A stretch of 14,821 nucleotides of DNA, taken from positions 1-14,821 of the forward strand of contig JAGHUU010000150.1 of assembly GCA_018064695.1 (NCBI GenBank). The letters run 5' to 3'. Position 1 is the first letter of the stretch. Every line of letters starts with the position of its first letter. The translations under genes and the position numbers were made by a program. The notes below the pieces were generated by a model. The model had not been told where the DNA came from and made no database searches. It worked only from the letters and a program-made list of their open reading frames with translations. Source of the DNA: Candidatus Blautia equi (lineage in GTDB: Bacteria > Bacillota > Clostridia > Lachnospirales > Lachnospiraceae). Positions 1 through 7,957 of the stretch are shown here, piece by piece.

Positions 1-858
1 CCATTGAAAATATCGGGAATTCCGGATAAAACTGAGATTCCGGAGCATTTCTCCATCAATATCGATAAGAGCTCCCAGTTCCTGAGCGCACTTATGATCG
101 CTGCAGGCACTTTTGGAAAAAACGCGGTCATCGATGTGGTTGGCTCCCATGGCCTCAGCTATGTGGACCTCACAGCGGAGATGATCCGAAGCTTTGGCGT
201 GAGCGTTGTAAAAGAAGAGTCAGATGGGCAGGTGAGATACCTCTTTGACGGAAAAGAAGCCTACCGGCCGCTTAATTATCAGGTGGAGCCGGATATGTCC
301 GCAGCGGCATATTTCTACGCTATGGCAGCAGTCCTTGGAACCGAAGTGGCGGTTCACGGCGTGACTGCCGATATGCTGCAGGGCGATACAGAATTTTTTA
401 AAGTATTAGAGAAAATGGGCTGTGAGCTCAGCGAAAAAGAGAATAAAGAGATCGCAGTGAAAGGCCCGGAGGCGGGACTTCTCCGCGGAAACTTTACCAT
501 AGATATGTCCGCCTTCTCCGATCAGGCACTTACCCTTGCAGCCATTGCACCGTTTGCCGACGGTCCCATCTCTATAGAAGGAATCGGACACATCAGACTG
601 CAGGAATGCGACAGGATCCATGCCATCACCTCAAACCTTCGTGCCCTTGGCATAAAGACAGAGGAGAAGGAAGACGCAGTCACCATCTATCCGGGAACAC
701 CGGCCGGATGCGACATTGAAACCTTTGAAGACCACCGGGTGGCCATGTCCTTTGCACTTACAGGCCTTAGAACAGAGGGCGTACGCATTCTGAACCCGGA
801 TTGCTGCAGAAAGACCTTTGCAGAGTACTTCCAGGCTACGGAAGCGCTCTGGAACTGA
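1..858 (+). CDS. aroA: 3-phosphoshikimate 1-carboxyvinyltransferase (EPSP synthase), C-terminal part, 5' end outside window
   Basis: Cytoplasmic enzyme of the shikimate pathway that transfers enolpyruvate from PEP to shikimate 3-phosphate. The frame is open from base 1 (CCA TTG AAA), so the TTG at 4 is an internal codon and the true start lies upstream. About 285 residues remain, against roughly 420-430 for the family. Visible family motifs are DKSSQFLSAL (shikimate-phosphate binding serines), DMSAAAYF, DMSAFSDQAL (the second Asp matches the catalytic Asp313 of E. coli), RLQECDRI (matching the KETDRL motif), DHRVAMSF (matching DHRMAM) and RKTFAEYF near the end (the Lys matches Lys411). It ends with TGA. 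The following regulator starts 36 bases later in the same direction with no terminator between them, so read-through is possible, although aroA has no functional link to the sugar genes. Confidence 0.95.
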   Translation, partial: PLKISGIPDKTEIPEHFSINIDKSSQFLSALMIAAGTFGKNAVIDVVGSHGLSYVDLTAEMIRSFGVSVVKEESDGQVRYLFDGKEAYRPLNYQVEPDMSAAAYFYAMAAVLGTEVAVHGVTADMLQGDTEFFKVLEKMGCELSEKENKEIAVKGPEAGLLRGNFTIDMSAFSDQALTLAAIAPFADGPISIEGIGHIRLQECDRIHAITSNLRALGIKTEEKEDAVTIYPGTPAGCDIETFEDHRVAMSFALTGLRTEGVRILNPDCCRKTFAEYFQATEALWN

Positions 859-894
859 AATAGAACCACCAGAAAAAAGGATTGAGAGAAAGTT

Positions 895-2511
895 ATGTTA
901 AAAGTATTTCTTGCCGAAGATGAAATTATCATGCGCGACGGCATCAAGCGAAATATCAGATGGGAGGAAGAGGGCTTTGAGTTTGCCGGGGAAGCCAGCG
1001 ACGGAGAACTGGCCTATCCTATGATCCTAAAGACAAAACCGGATATCCTCATCACCGATATCAAGATGCCTTTTATGGACGGCCTTGAGCTGAGCCGCCT
1101 TGTAAAACAGCAGCTTCCGGATATCAAGATCATTATCCTGAGCGGATACGGCGATTTTGAGTTTGCCAGAGAGAGCATTTCCATCGGCGTTACAGATTAT
1201 CTGCTGAAGCCTATCTCCGCAGCTCAGCTTTTAGAGACCATCAAAAAAGTGGAGAAGATCATCCTTGAGGAGCAGGAACAGAAACGCTACCTCATGGAGT
1301 TTGAGCGTGAGCGCCAGGAGGACCGCCGCATTGCCCGCCAGAAATTCTTTGGAAAGCTGGTATCCGGTCAGATGTCCGTATCTACAGCCCTTAATGAGGG
1401 AAAAGCCGTTGGCATGGAGCTGCTGGCAGACCAGTATAACATTATGCTCTTCCAGGTATTTCAGGATAATGCCCTGGAAGGCTATTCCGAGGATGTCAAC
1501 CAGGTTACAGAGGCCATCGAGAACTTTACGGAAAATGCAGAGGAGCTCATCCCAATTGAGCTTGGACTGGATGGATGGGCCTTTATCATAAAAGAGACAG
1601 GGGAGAAGAGCCTTGCAGCCCTTGAGGAGGAGCTCTCTGAAAGGCTGACAGGCATTGTGAAGGGCAGCAGCGGAAAGGTGCATTACTTTGGCGCGCTGGG
1701 ACAGTCCGTAAACCGTCTTGGCGAAATGTCCAGATGCTATGAGTACGCTAACCAGGTATATGCCCTCCGCTATCTCAATGACCCTGACCAGATCCTCTCC
1801 TACCAGAAGGTGGAGGAGAAGAAGAGTCAGCATGAGAGCCTGACCTTAAGCGACCTGAATGTGAACAGCCTGAACCGTAAGATCGTGGAGAAATTCCTGA
1901 AAACAGGTCTGGAGCGAGAGGTGGATCTTTTTATAACCGAGTATTTCCAGAGTATCGGAGAAAATAATATCGAATCCCTTCTGTTCCGTCAGTACGTGGT
2001 GATGGATATCTACTTTGCGGCAGCTTCCGTGGTGGAGGAGCTTGGCTACCCATCCGACACACTGGTAAACACCTGCGGAGACATTCATGGCATGGCAAAG
2101 GAGATCACCTCCGTTGCCGGCAGCAAAGCCTATATTAAAAAGATCATAAGTGCTGTGATCAGCCTCCGTGAGAATCAGACAGGACAGAAGTATTCCTCTC
2201 TTTTAAGAGATGCAGAGCTCTTTATTGAACAGAACTATTTCAACGAGAATATTTCCCTGAATATGGTTGCGGCCAGTGTAAACTTAAGCCCAAGCCATTT
2301 CAGTACTATTTTCAGCCAGAAGACAGGCCGTACCTTTATTGAGTACCTGACCTATGTGCGCATGGAGAAAGCAAAAGAGCTTTTAAGAAGCACCAGCCTC
2401 CGATCCTCCGAGATCGCCTTTGAGGTTGGATATAAAGATCCTCATTATTTCAGCTATCTCTTTAAGAAAACACAGGAGTGTACGCCTCGTGAATTCCGTG
2501 CACGAGAGTAA
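895..2511 (+). CDS. Response regulator, REC plus AraC-type DNA-binding domain (YesN type)
   Basis: Transcription factor of a two-component system, 538 residues. An N-terminal receiver domain (about 1-125) shows the acidic pair E8-D9, phospho-acceptor D55 in ITDIKMP, S83 in ILSGYGDFEFA and K105 in LLKP. The middle (about 130-430) is a poorly conserved linker region, as is usual for long YesN proteins. The C-terminus (about 440-538) is an AraC-type double helix-turn-helix, including SPSHFSTIFSQKTG and SSEIAFEVGYKDPHYFSYLFKK. The ATG at 895 follows a purine-rich stretch (AAAAGG at 875-880 and GAGAGAAAG just upstream), a weak ribosome binding site. It is followed after 8 bases by its sensor kinase and then by the sugar transporter, which it probably activates. 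The target sequence and the sensed sugar are inferred from context only. Confidence 0.93.
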   Translation: MLKVFLAEDEIIMRDGIKRNIRWEEEGFEFAGEASDGELAYPMILKTKPDILITDIKMPFMDGLELSRLVKQQLPDIKIIILSGYGDFEFARESISIGVTDYLLKPISAAQLLETIKKVEKIILEEQEQKRYLMEFERERQEDRRIARQKFFGKLVSGQMSVSTALNEGKAVGMELLADQYNIMLFQVFQDNALEGYSEDVNQVTEAIENFTENAEELIPIELGLDGWAFIIKETGEKSLAALEEELSERLTGIVKGSSGKVHYFGALGQSVNRLGEMSRCYEYANQVYALRYLNDPDQILSYQKVEEKKSQHESLTLSDLNVNSLNRKIVEKFLKTGLEREVDLFITEYFQSIGENNIESLLFRQYVVMDIYFAAASVVEELGYPSDTLVNTCGDIHGMAKEITSVAGSKAYIKKIISAVISLRENQTGQKYSSLLRDAELFIEQNYFNENISLNMVAASVNLSPSHFSTIFSQKTGRTFIEYLTYVRMEKAKELLRSTSLRSSEIAFEVGYKDPHYFSYLFKKTQECTPREFRARE

Positions 2512-2519
2512 AAAGGGCT

Positions 2520-3998
2520 ATGAAAGATTTTTTTTATAAAGGTTCTTCCTTAAGAAAAAGGCTGAACTTCCTGCTGGTGATCTGCCTGGTACCGCTGGCA
2601 GTCATCACTTTGTATCTGGCTTATCTGGCAGGTCACTTTTCTGAGAGCTACAACGATGTTGTAAATACCATTTCAACCATCAATAAGTACAATCTGGAGT
2701 TTAAAGAGGACATCGATTATATCTTATATGTAATCGTAGCCAACTCGGAGCGTGCCGATGAGCTGGTGGATGTGGACCGCCCTCATAAGCTGATCAAAAA
2801 TGCCAGAAGAGATTTCACTGCCCTTCGGGACGAGGCGGATTCCGACACTGCCAGAAACCATGCAGACGGAATCTTAAAAGGGCTGGATACCCTGGAGCAG
2901 CAGATCCTTGAGATCGAGGATGATTCCAGGATCAGCGGCAATTATGACCTGAATATGGAAAGACTGGACCTGAATATCCGCGTCATGACGGAGCTTCTTC
3001 AGGAACAGATCCAGAAATATATCTATTTTGAGACCACCAATCTGGAGCAGATCCGTGAGAGAATCCAGACGGAAGCCTATGTGACCATCGGCTTTGCCGT
3101 GGCGCTTTTTGTGGTGATCATGGTGGTGGCTTTCATTGTGAGCCACAGGATCGTAGCCAGCATCACGGAGCCTATTGAGGAGCTCTGCTATGCGGCCCGC
3201 ACGGCGGGAAGCGGTGACTTCACCGTCCGTACCACCAGCGACAGCGACGATGAGCTGGATGAGCTGAACCACACCTTCAACCACATGCTGGAGCGTATTG
3301 GAACACTGGTGGAAAATGCCCGCATAGAGCAGATGAACCTGCGAAACATGGAGCTTAAGGTTCTGCAGGAGCAGATCAATCCCCATTTCTTATATAACAC
3401 CCTGGATGCCATTATCTGGCTGGCTGAGGCCGGTGAGAAGGATCAGGTTGTAAAGATGGTAAGTGCCCTCTCTGTTTTCTTCCGCACCTCGCTTGGAAAA
3501 GGCAAGGATTTTGTGGAGGTTGCCGCAGAGCAGCGCCATATTGAGAGCTATCTGGAGATCCAGCAGTTCCGCTACAGAGATATTCTGCAATACGAGATCG
3601 ATATCCCAGCCGAAGTACATCTGTATCAGATCCTGAAGCTTACCCTTCAGCCTCTGGTGGAAAATGCCATCTATCACGGCATCAAAAATAAACGCGGCGG
3701 CGGTCATGTCCGCATTACCGGAGAGAAGGAGGGTGAAGATCTGATCTTCCGTGTATGGGACAACGGTCCCGGTATCGATGAGGAGCGCCTCTCCCATATC
3801 CGCCAGTTCCTGGCAGGAGAGAAAAAAGAACTGGAGGGAACCTCATCCGGCTTTGGTCTTTATAATGTCAACCAGCGAATCCAGTTAAATTACGGCCCTT
3901 CCTACGGCATCTCCATTAAGAGTGTTTACAAAGAGTGGACAGAGGTCTCCGTCCGCATCCCTGCCCGTATGAATGGGGAAGCTGAAATGAAAAAATGA
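2520..3998 (+). CDS. Sensor histidine kinase, HAMP plus LytS/YesM-type kinase
   Basis: Membrane sensor kinase of 492 residues. TM1 lies at about 15-38 and TM2 at about 186-208. Between them is an extracytoplasmic segment of about 145 residues that looks almost entirely helical, consistent with a helical-bundle sensor. A HAMP linker follows (about 209-262). The kinase core is of the His_kinase (YesM/LytS) family: QINPHFLYNTLD with phospho-acceptor H289, N-box LVENAIYHG with N382, G1 box DNGPGID beginning at D414, and a GFGLYNVNQR G2 box. It starts 8 bases after the response regulator stop, behind an AAAAGGG ribosome binding site. The pair is therefore co-transcribed and phosphotransfer to the upstream regulator is expected. 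Because it sits next to a CUT2 sugar importer it probably senses a pentose, either directly or through a binding protein (inference). Confidence 0.93.
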   Translation: MKDFFYKGSSLRKRLNFLLVICLVPLAVITLYLAYLAGHFSESYNDVVNTISTINKYNLEFKEDIDYILYVIVANSERADELVDVDRPHKLIKNARRDFTALRDEADSDTARNHADGILKGLDTLEQQILEIEDDSRISGNYDLNMERLDLNIRVMTELLQEQIQKYIYFETTNLEQIRERIQTEAYVTIGFAVALFVVIMVVAFIVSHRIVASITEPIEELCYAARTAGSGDFTVRTTSDSDDELDELNHTFNHMLERIGTLVENARIEQMNLRNMELKVLQEQINPHFLYNTLDAIIWLAEAGEKDQVVKMVSALSVFFRTSLGKGKDFVEVAAEQRHIESYLEIQQFRYRDILQYEIDIPAEVHLYQILKLTLQPLVENAIYHGIKNKRGGGHVRITGEKEGEDLIFRVWDNGPGIDEERLSHIRQFLAGEKKELEGTSSGFGLYNVNQRIQLNYGPSYGISIKSVYKEWTEVSVRIPARMNGEAEMKK

Positions 3999-4181
3999 AA
4001 GATTCAGGTAGAAAAATGATAGATAAAACGCCTGTATTCTTTTGGTAAAACGATTAATATACGAAAAAAATCCTCTTTTTGCGAAAATTTGTCCCCCTTT
4101 GCTCAGGTGGGGTAAGAGAAGAGGAGAAATTATTAAAAATAATCCAAAAGGATTTCTGTAGATATGGTCCTCCCGATAAGG

Positions 4182-4192
4182 TATAGTATAAC
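4182..4192 (+). promoter_or_regulatory. Probable -10 region of the binding-protein/transporter operon
   Basis: The 248-base gap between the kinase and the binding protein holds overlapping -10-like boxes TATAGT (4182-4187) and TATAAC (4187-4192), about 55-65 bases before the start codon. No good -35 hexamer sits 16-18 bases upstream, which fits an activator-dependent promoter such as one driven by the adjacent YesN-type regulator. The upstream part of the gap contains TTTGC repeated at 4078-4082 and 4098-4102 (20 bases apart), an ATTATT-AAA-AATAAT palindrome (4129-4143) and an overlapping AATCC-AAAA-GGATT stem (4141-4154). A small TCCGG/CCGGA stem (4198-4202 with 4212-4216) lies in the leader. 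None of these can be assigned as the operator from sequence alone. Confidence 0.4.
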
Positions 4193-4246
4193 CACGATCC
4201 GGTGTTGAATTCCGGAAAACTATATTTTATCAGGAGGATTTTTACT

Positions 4247-5266
4247 ATGAACAAGAAAATCTTTTCTGCAGCTCTTTCCGCTGCAATGATCGGAACTATG
4301 GCAATGGGCGCTATGACCGCACAGGCTGAGGACGGCCCAGTTGTAATCGGTTTTGCACAGGTTGGACATGAGTCTGACTGGAGAACCGCTTCCACCAAAT
4401 CCGCACAGGATGTTTTCTCCGCAGAGAACGGCTATGACCTTCAGTTCGTAGACTGTGACAACGACTCCGCAGTACAGATCGAGGCAGTTCGCGGCTTCAT
4501 CGAGCAGGACGTTGATTACATCATCATCGACCCAATCGTATCTACCGGATGGGCTACCGTACTTGACGAGTGCGAAGAGGCTGGAATCCCAGTAGTAGTT
4601 ATCGACCGTACTATCGACGACTCCGACAAATATGTAGCATGGGTTGGCTCCAACTTCAAGACCGAGGGTCTTGCAGCAGGCGAGTGGCTGAAAGCTTACG
4701 CTGAGGCTAAAGGCATCACCGAGATCAACGCACTTGTAATCGAGGGATCCACCGGAGCATCCGCAACAATCGGACGTACCGACGGTTTCAAAGAGATCGC
4801 TGACAGAGAAGGATGGAACATCATCGCTTCCCAGTCCGGTGACTTCACTCAGGATGGTGGACAGGAAGTTATGGAGTCCTACTGCAAATCCTATGAAGGA
4901 CAGTTCAATGTAGTTGTTTGCCAGAACGATAACGAGGCATTTGGTGCTATGGACGCTATGAAAGCAGCCGGCGTTTCCTACGGTGTAGACGGCGACGTTA
5001 TCCTCATCTCCTTCGATGCTTGTACCGCAGGTCTTGAGTTCGTTAAATCCGGCGACATCACTGCAGACTTCGAGTGTAACCCACTTGCAGCTCCTACAGT
5101 AGAGGAAGTTCTTGCAGCATTCTCCAACGATGAGGAAGTTCCTGCAGAAGTTTACATGCCAGAGCACTGGTTCGCACTTGAGGATGCTGTAGTAGCATTC
5201 CAGATCGACGGCGTTGATCAGGAAATGACCATCGTTGACGATGCAGTTATCGAGGCTCAGTATTAA
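4247..5266 (+). CDS. Sugar ABC transporter substrate-binding protein, YtfQ-like (CUT2), non-lipoprotein signal peptide
   Basis: Extracytoplasmic solute-binding protein, 339 residues, that would deliver a sugar to the importer encoded next. The ATG at 4247 is chosen because it follows AGGAGG (4232-4237) with a 9-base spacer and begins a good signal peptide; an in-frame TTG 45 bases upstream has no such support. Residues 1-27 (MNKK, a hydrophobic core, then AQA before ED) look like a signal peptidase I signal. There is no lipobox cysteine, which is unusual in a Gram-positive. The mature part is a periplasmic-binding-protein type I fold with VGHESDWR (39-46), DYIIIDPIVSTGW, IEGSTGASATIGRT and SGDFTQDGGQEVMES, all close to YtfQ. 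The stretch at 69-77 (DCDNDSAVQ) has diverged from the YtfQ motif DGQQKQENQ. Strong use of preferred codons suggests high expression. The substrate is probably an arabinose-type furanose (inference). Confidence 0.93.
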   Translation: MNKKIFSAALSAAMIGTMAMGAMTAQAEDGPVVIGFAQVGHESDWRTASTKSAQDVFSAENGYDLQFVDCDNDSAVQIEAVRGFIEQDVDYIIIDPIVSTGWATVLDECEEAGIPVVVIDRTIDDSDKYVAWVGSNFKTEGLAAGEWLKAYAEAKGITEINALVIEGSTGASATIGRTDGFKEIADREGWNIIASQSGDFTQDGGQEVMESYCKSYEGQFNVVVCQNDNEAFGAMDAMKAAGVSYGVDGDVILISFDACTAGLEFVKSGDITADFECNPLAAPTVEEVLAAFSNDEEVPAEVYMPEHWFALEDAVVAFQIDGVDQEMTIVDDAVIEAQY

Positions 5267-5312
5267 TTCGAATCAAAACGAATAACAAAGCTTAATAAAG
5301 ATATTTAAAGAA

Positions 5313-5338
5313 GGGGGAGACTTTTTTAAGTCTCCCCC
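5313..5338 (+). promoter_or_regulatory. Intercistronic stem-loop between binding protein and ATPase genes
   Basis: A perfect 11-bp stem, GGGGGAGACTT (5313-5323) with AAGTCTCCCCC (5328-5338), closed by a TTTT loop. It lies 46 bases after the binding-protein stop and is followed by ATCTGCTAAG, not a T-run, so it does not look like a complete intrinsic terminator. The position is the usual place for a hairpin that protects the 3' end of an abundant binding-protein message and/or partly terminates, lowering expression of the ATPase and permeases. Confidence 0.8.
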
Positions 5339-5376
5339 ATCTGCTAAGAAGAACAACACGGAAAGGGGAAAAGGTG

Positions 5377-6897
5377 ATGGAAAATAACGTAGTTCTTACA
5401 ATGCGTGGTATTACTATGACTTTCCCTGGAGTCAGAGCACTGGACAATGTGGACTTTACCTTAAGAAAAGGCGAGATCCACGCTCTCATGGGGGAGAACG
5501 GTGCAGGAAAATCCACCCTGATCAAATGTCTGACCGGTATCAATGCTTTTGAGGCCGGTGAAATTCATGTAGAGGGAATCCAGGGCCCAGTGGTCAACCA
5601 CTCCACTTTAGACGCACAGAAAAAAGGTATATCCACCGTATATCAGGAAGTAAACCTCTGCCCGAACTTAAGCGTGGCAGAAAATCTTTTTATTGGCCGC
5701 GAGCCAAAGACGAAATTCGGAACCATCGACTGGAAAGCGATGGTAAAAAGATCCAAAGAGATCATGGCCGGTCTGGACATGAATATTGATGTTACACAGA
5801 ACCTGGAAGAGTATTCCCTGGCTCTGCAGCAGATGATAGCCATTGCACGTGCAGTGGATATGGACTGTAAGGTTCTGATCCTTGACGAACCTACATCCTC
5901 TCTGGATGACAATGAAGTAGAAAAATTGTTTGGTTTAATGAGATCCTTAAGGGATAAGGGCGTAGGTATCATCTTCGTTACCCATTTCCTGGAGCAGGTA
6001 TATGCAGTCTGTGACCGCATCACCGTTCTTCGAAACGGACAGCTGGTAGGCGAGTATCCAATTGCCGAGCTCCCACGAGTAAAACTGGTAGCAGCCATGA
6101 TGGGTAAAGATTTTGATGACCTGGCTTCTATCAAGTCCGATGAATCCCCTGTATTCTCTGACGAGGATCTCCTGATCGATGCCAAGGGCATGAGCCACCG
6201 CGGCACCATCAAACCATTTGATCTTGAGATACATAAAGGCGAGGTCGTAGGTCTTACCGGCCTTCTGGGATCCGGACGAAGCGAGCTGGCCCGCGTTATT
6301 TACGGTGCTGATAAGAATCAGACCGGTACCTTAAAAGTAAAAGGTAAAGAGGTTAAGATCAATAACCCGATCGATGCCATGAACCTTGGTATGGGACTTC
6401 TCCCGGATGACCGTAAGGCAGAGGGTATCATCGCCGATCTTTCCGTAAGAGAGAATATCATCCTTGCCCTTCAGGCAAAACGAGGCATTTTCAGTCTTCT
6501 TTCCATGAAAGAGCAGAATGCCCTGGCTGATAAATTTATTGATATGCTGCAGATCAAGACCGCCAGCCGCGAGACTCTGATCCGTCAGCTCTCCGGTGGT
6601 AACCAGCAGAAGGTTATCCTTGGAAGATGGCTCGCCACCAATCCGGAATTCCTGATCCTGGATGAGCCTACCCGTGGTATCGATATCGGTACCAAAACTG
6701 AGATCCAGAAACTTGTGCTCCAGCTTGCAAAAGAGGGCAAGGGCGTGATCTTTATCTCCTCCGAGATCGAGGAGATGCTCCGTACCTGCTCCAAGATGGC
6801 TGTCCTTCGTGACGGTGCCAAGGTTGGAGAGATCACAGAGAACCTGACTCAGGAAACTGTTATGAAAGCGATCGCAGGAGGTGACCAGAATGAATAA
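5377..6897 (+). CDS. ytfR: Sugar ABC transporter ATP-binding protein with two ABC domains (YtfR/CUT2 type)
   Basis: Cytoplasmic energising subunit of a CUT2 sugar importer, 506 residues, with two fused nucleotide-binding domains. Domain 1 has Walker A GENGAGKST (39-47), signature YSLALQQ (146-152) and Walker B LILDEPTSSLD (D170, E171). Domain 2 has a degenerate Walker A without lysine, GLLGSGRSE (295-303), signature LSGGNQQ (405-411) and Walker B FLILDEPTRGID (D429, E430). Both the degenerate second Walker A and the unusual first signature are family traits shared with E. coli YtfR as I recall it, so they are not damage. The ATG at 5377 sits 8 bases after AAAGGGG; the GTG just before it is an alternative start. 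The end overlaps the first permease by 8 bases. The symbol is by family resemblance. Confidence 0.93.
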   Translation: MENNVVLTMRGITMTFPGVRALDNVDFTLRKGEIHALMGENGAGKSTLIKCLTGINAFEAGEIHVEGIQGPVVNHSTLDAQKKGISTVYQEVNLCPNLSVAENLFIGREPKTKFGTIDWKAMVKRSKEIMAGLDMNIDVTQNLEEYSLALQQMIAIARAVDMDCKVLILDEPTSSLDDNEVEKLFGLMRSLRDKGVGIIFVTHFLEQVYAVCDRITVLRNGQLVGEYPIAELPRVKLVAAMMGKDFDDLASIKSDESPVFSDEDLLIDAKGMSHRGTIKPFDLEIHKGEVVGLTGLLGSGRSELARVIYGADKNQTGTLKVKGKEVKINNPIDAMNLGMGLLPDDRKAEGIIADLSVRENIILALQAKRGIFSLLSMKEQNALADKFIDMLQIKTASRETLIRQLSGGNQQKVILGRWLATNPEFLILDEPTRGIDIGTKTEIQKLVLQLAKEGKGVIFISSEIEEMLRTCSKMAVLRDGAKVGEITENLTQETVMKAIAGGDQNE

Positions 6898-7957
6898 GAT
6901 GAAAAAAATTACATCTATGCCGTTATTCCTGCCTATCTTCTGTATGCTTCTGGTTATGGCGGCAAACATCGTTTACGATATTTCCTGCGGCAACTTTGCA
7001 CTGAACTTCTTCTCCATCTCCGTTCGTAACGGCGTACTTTACGGACGACTGATCGATATCTTAAACCGTGGAAGCGAGATCGCTATCCTGGCCATCGGTA
7101 TGACCCTGGTAGTATCCGCATCCGCAGGAACCGATATCTCCGTAGGTTCTGTAATGGCTCTTTCCGCATCCATGTGCTGTATGATCCTTGCAGGTTACGG
7201 AAATGCATCTGTAAATGAGCTTGCCAACCCACTGCTTCTTGGCGTGCTTGGCGGTATTCTCATCGGCTGTGTCTGCGGTGCCTTCAACGGTTTCCTGGTG
7301 GCGTACTTAAGTGTACAGCCCATGGTGGCTACGCTGATCCTTTTCTCCGCAGCCCGCGCAATCGGTCTTCTTCTCTGCAACAACCTGATCGTTTATGTAC
7401 GAGTTGATTCCTTTAAGATGTTCGGCGGCTATTTAGGATTCCTTCCTACCCCTATTGTGATCGCAGCAGTCTGCATCGTGATCGCCATGATCGTTCTGAA
7501 AAAGACCGCTCTTGGCCTTTATGTACAGAGCGTTGGTATCAACAAGAAGGCATCCCGTATTGCAGGCCTTAATTCCGCAAGATTTATTTTCCTCTGCTAT
7601 GTGGTATGCGGTCTCTGCGCAGGCATTGCGGGAATCGTTGGCGCATCCCGAATCAGCTCCGCAGACTCCAACAACATTGGTCTGAACTACGAGCTGGATG
7701 CCATCCTCTCCGTAGCACTTGGCGGAAACAGCCTTGGCGGCGGTAAGTTCCGTCTGGCAGGTTCCATCATCGGTGCTTATACCATTCAGGCTATCACCAC
7801 CACACTGTATGCACTTGGCGTTTCCTCTGACGTGGCTCCTGTTTACAAGGCCATCATCGTTATCATCATCGTAACTGTTCAGGCTCCGCCGTTTAAAGCA
7901 TATCTGGCGAGAAGATCTGCCAAGAAAGCTCTTGCAAAAGGAGGTGCTGCAGCATGA
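6890..7957 (+). CDS. ytfT: Sugar ABC transporter permease 1 (YtfT-like)
   Basis: Integral membrane subunit of the CUT2 importer, 355 residues, mostly hydrophobic and consistent with 8-10 membrane spans. Family features include GRLIDILNRGSEIAILAIGMTL near the N-terminus (first span region), TDISVGSVMALSAS, VQPMVATLILFSAARAIG, AVGINKKASRIAGLN and LDAILSVALGGNSLGGGKF, all resembling YtfT. The ATG at 6890 is chosen because AGGAGGTG (6876-6883) lies 6 bases upstream; the GTG at 6881 overlaps that ribosome binding site. The start overlaps the ATPase end by 8 bases and the stop overlaps the next permease start (ATGA), which points to translational coupling and a heteromeric permease pair. The motif usually written GGIDLSVG in this family reads AGTDISVG here, a mild divergence. 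Confidence 0.92.
   Translation: MNKMKKITSMPLFLPIFCMLLVMAANIVYDISCGNFALNFFSISVRNGVLYGRLIDILNRGSEIAILAIGMTLVVSASAGTDISVGSVMALSASMCCMILAGYGNASVNELANPLLLGVLGGILIGCVCGAFNGFLVAYLSVQPMVATLILFSAARAIGLLLCNNLIVYVRVDSFKMFGGYLGFLPTPIVIAAVCIVIAMIVLKKTALGLYVQSVGINKKASRIAGLNSARFIFLCYVVCGLCAGIAGIVGASRISSADSNNIGLNYELDAILSVALGGNSLGGGKFRLAGSIIGAYTIQAITTTLYALGVSSDVAPVYKAIIVIIIVTVQAPPFKAYLARRSAKKALAKGGAAA

Noticed and set aside
4021..4246. Riboswitch or T-box in the gap before the binding protein
   Set aside because: Only short unrelated A/T-rich inverted repeats are present, with no conserved aptamer elements and no terminator/antiterminator arrangement with a T-run.
4220..5167. Long antisense open frame of 315 codons over the first binding-protein gene
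   Set aside because: It mirrors the strongly biased codon use of the sense gene, is rich in Cys and Val without recognisable motifs, and has no ribosome binding site. The sense gene has a signal peptide and family motifs.
5377..6897. Degenerate second Walker A (GLLGSGRSE, no lysine) as a damaged ATPase
   Set aside because: It is the normal state in CUT2 dual-domain ATPases of the RbsA/XylG/YtfR group.
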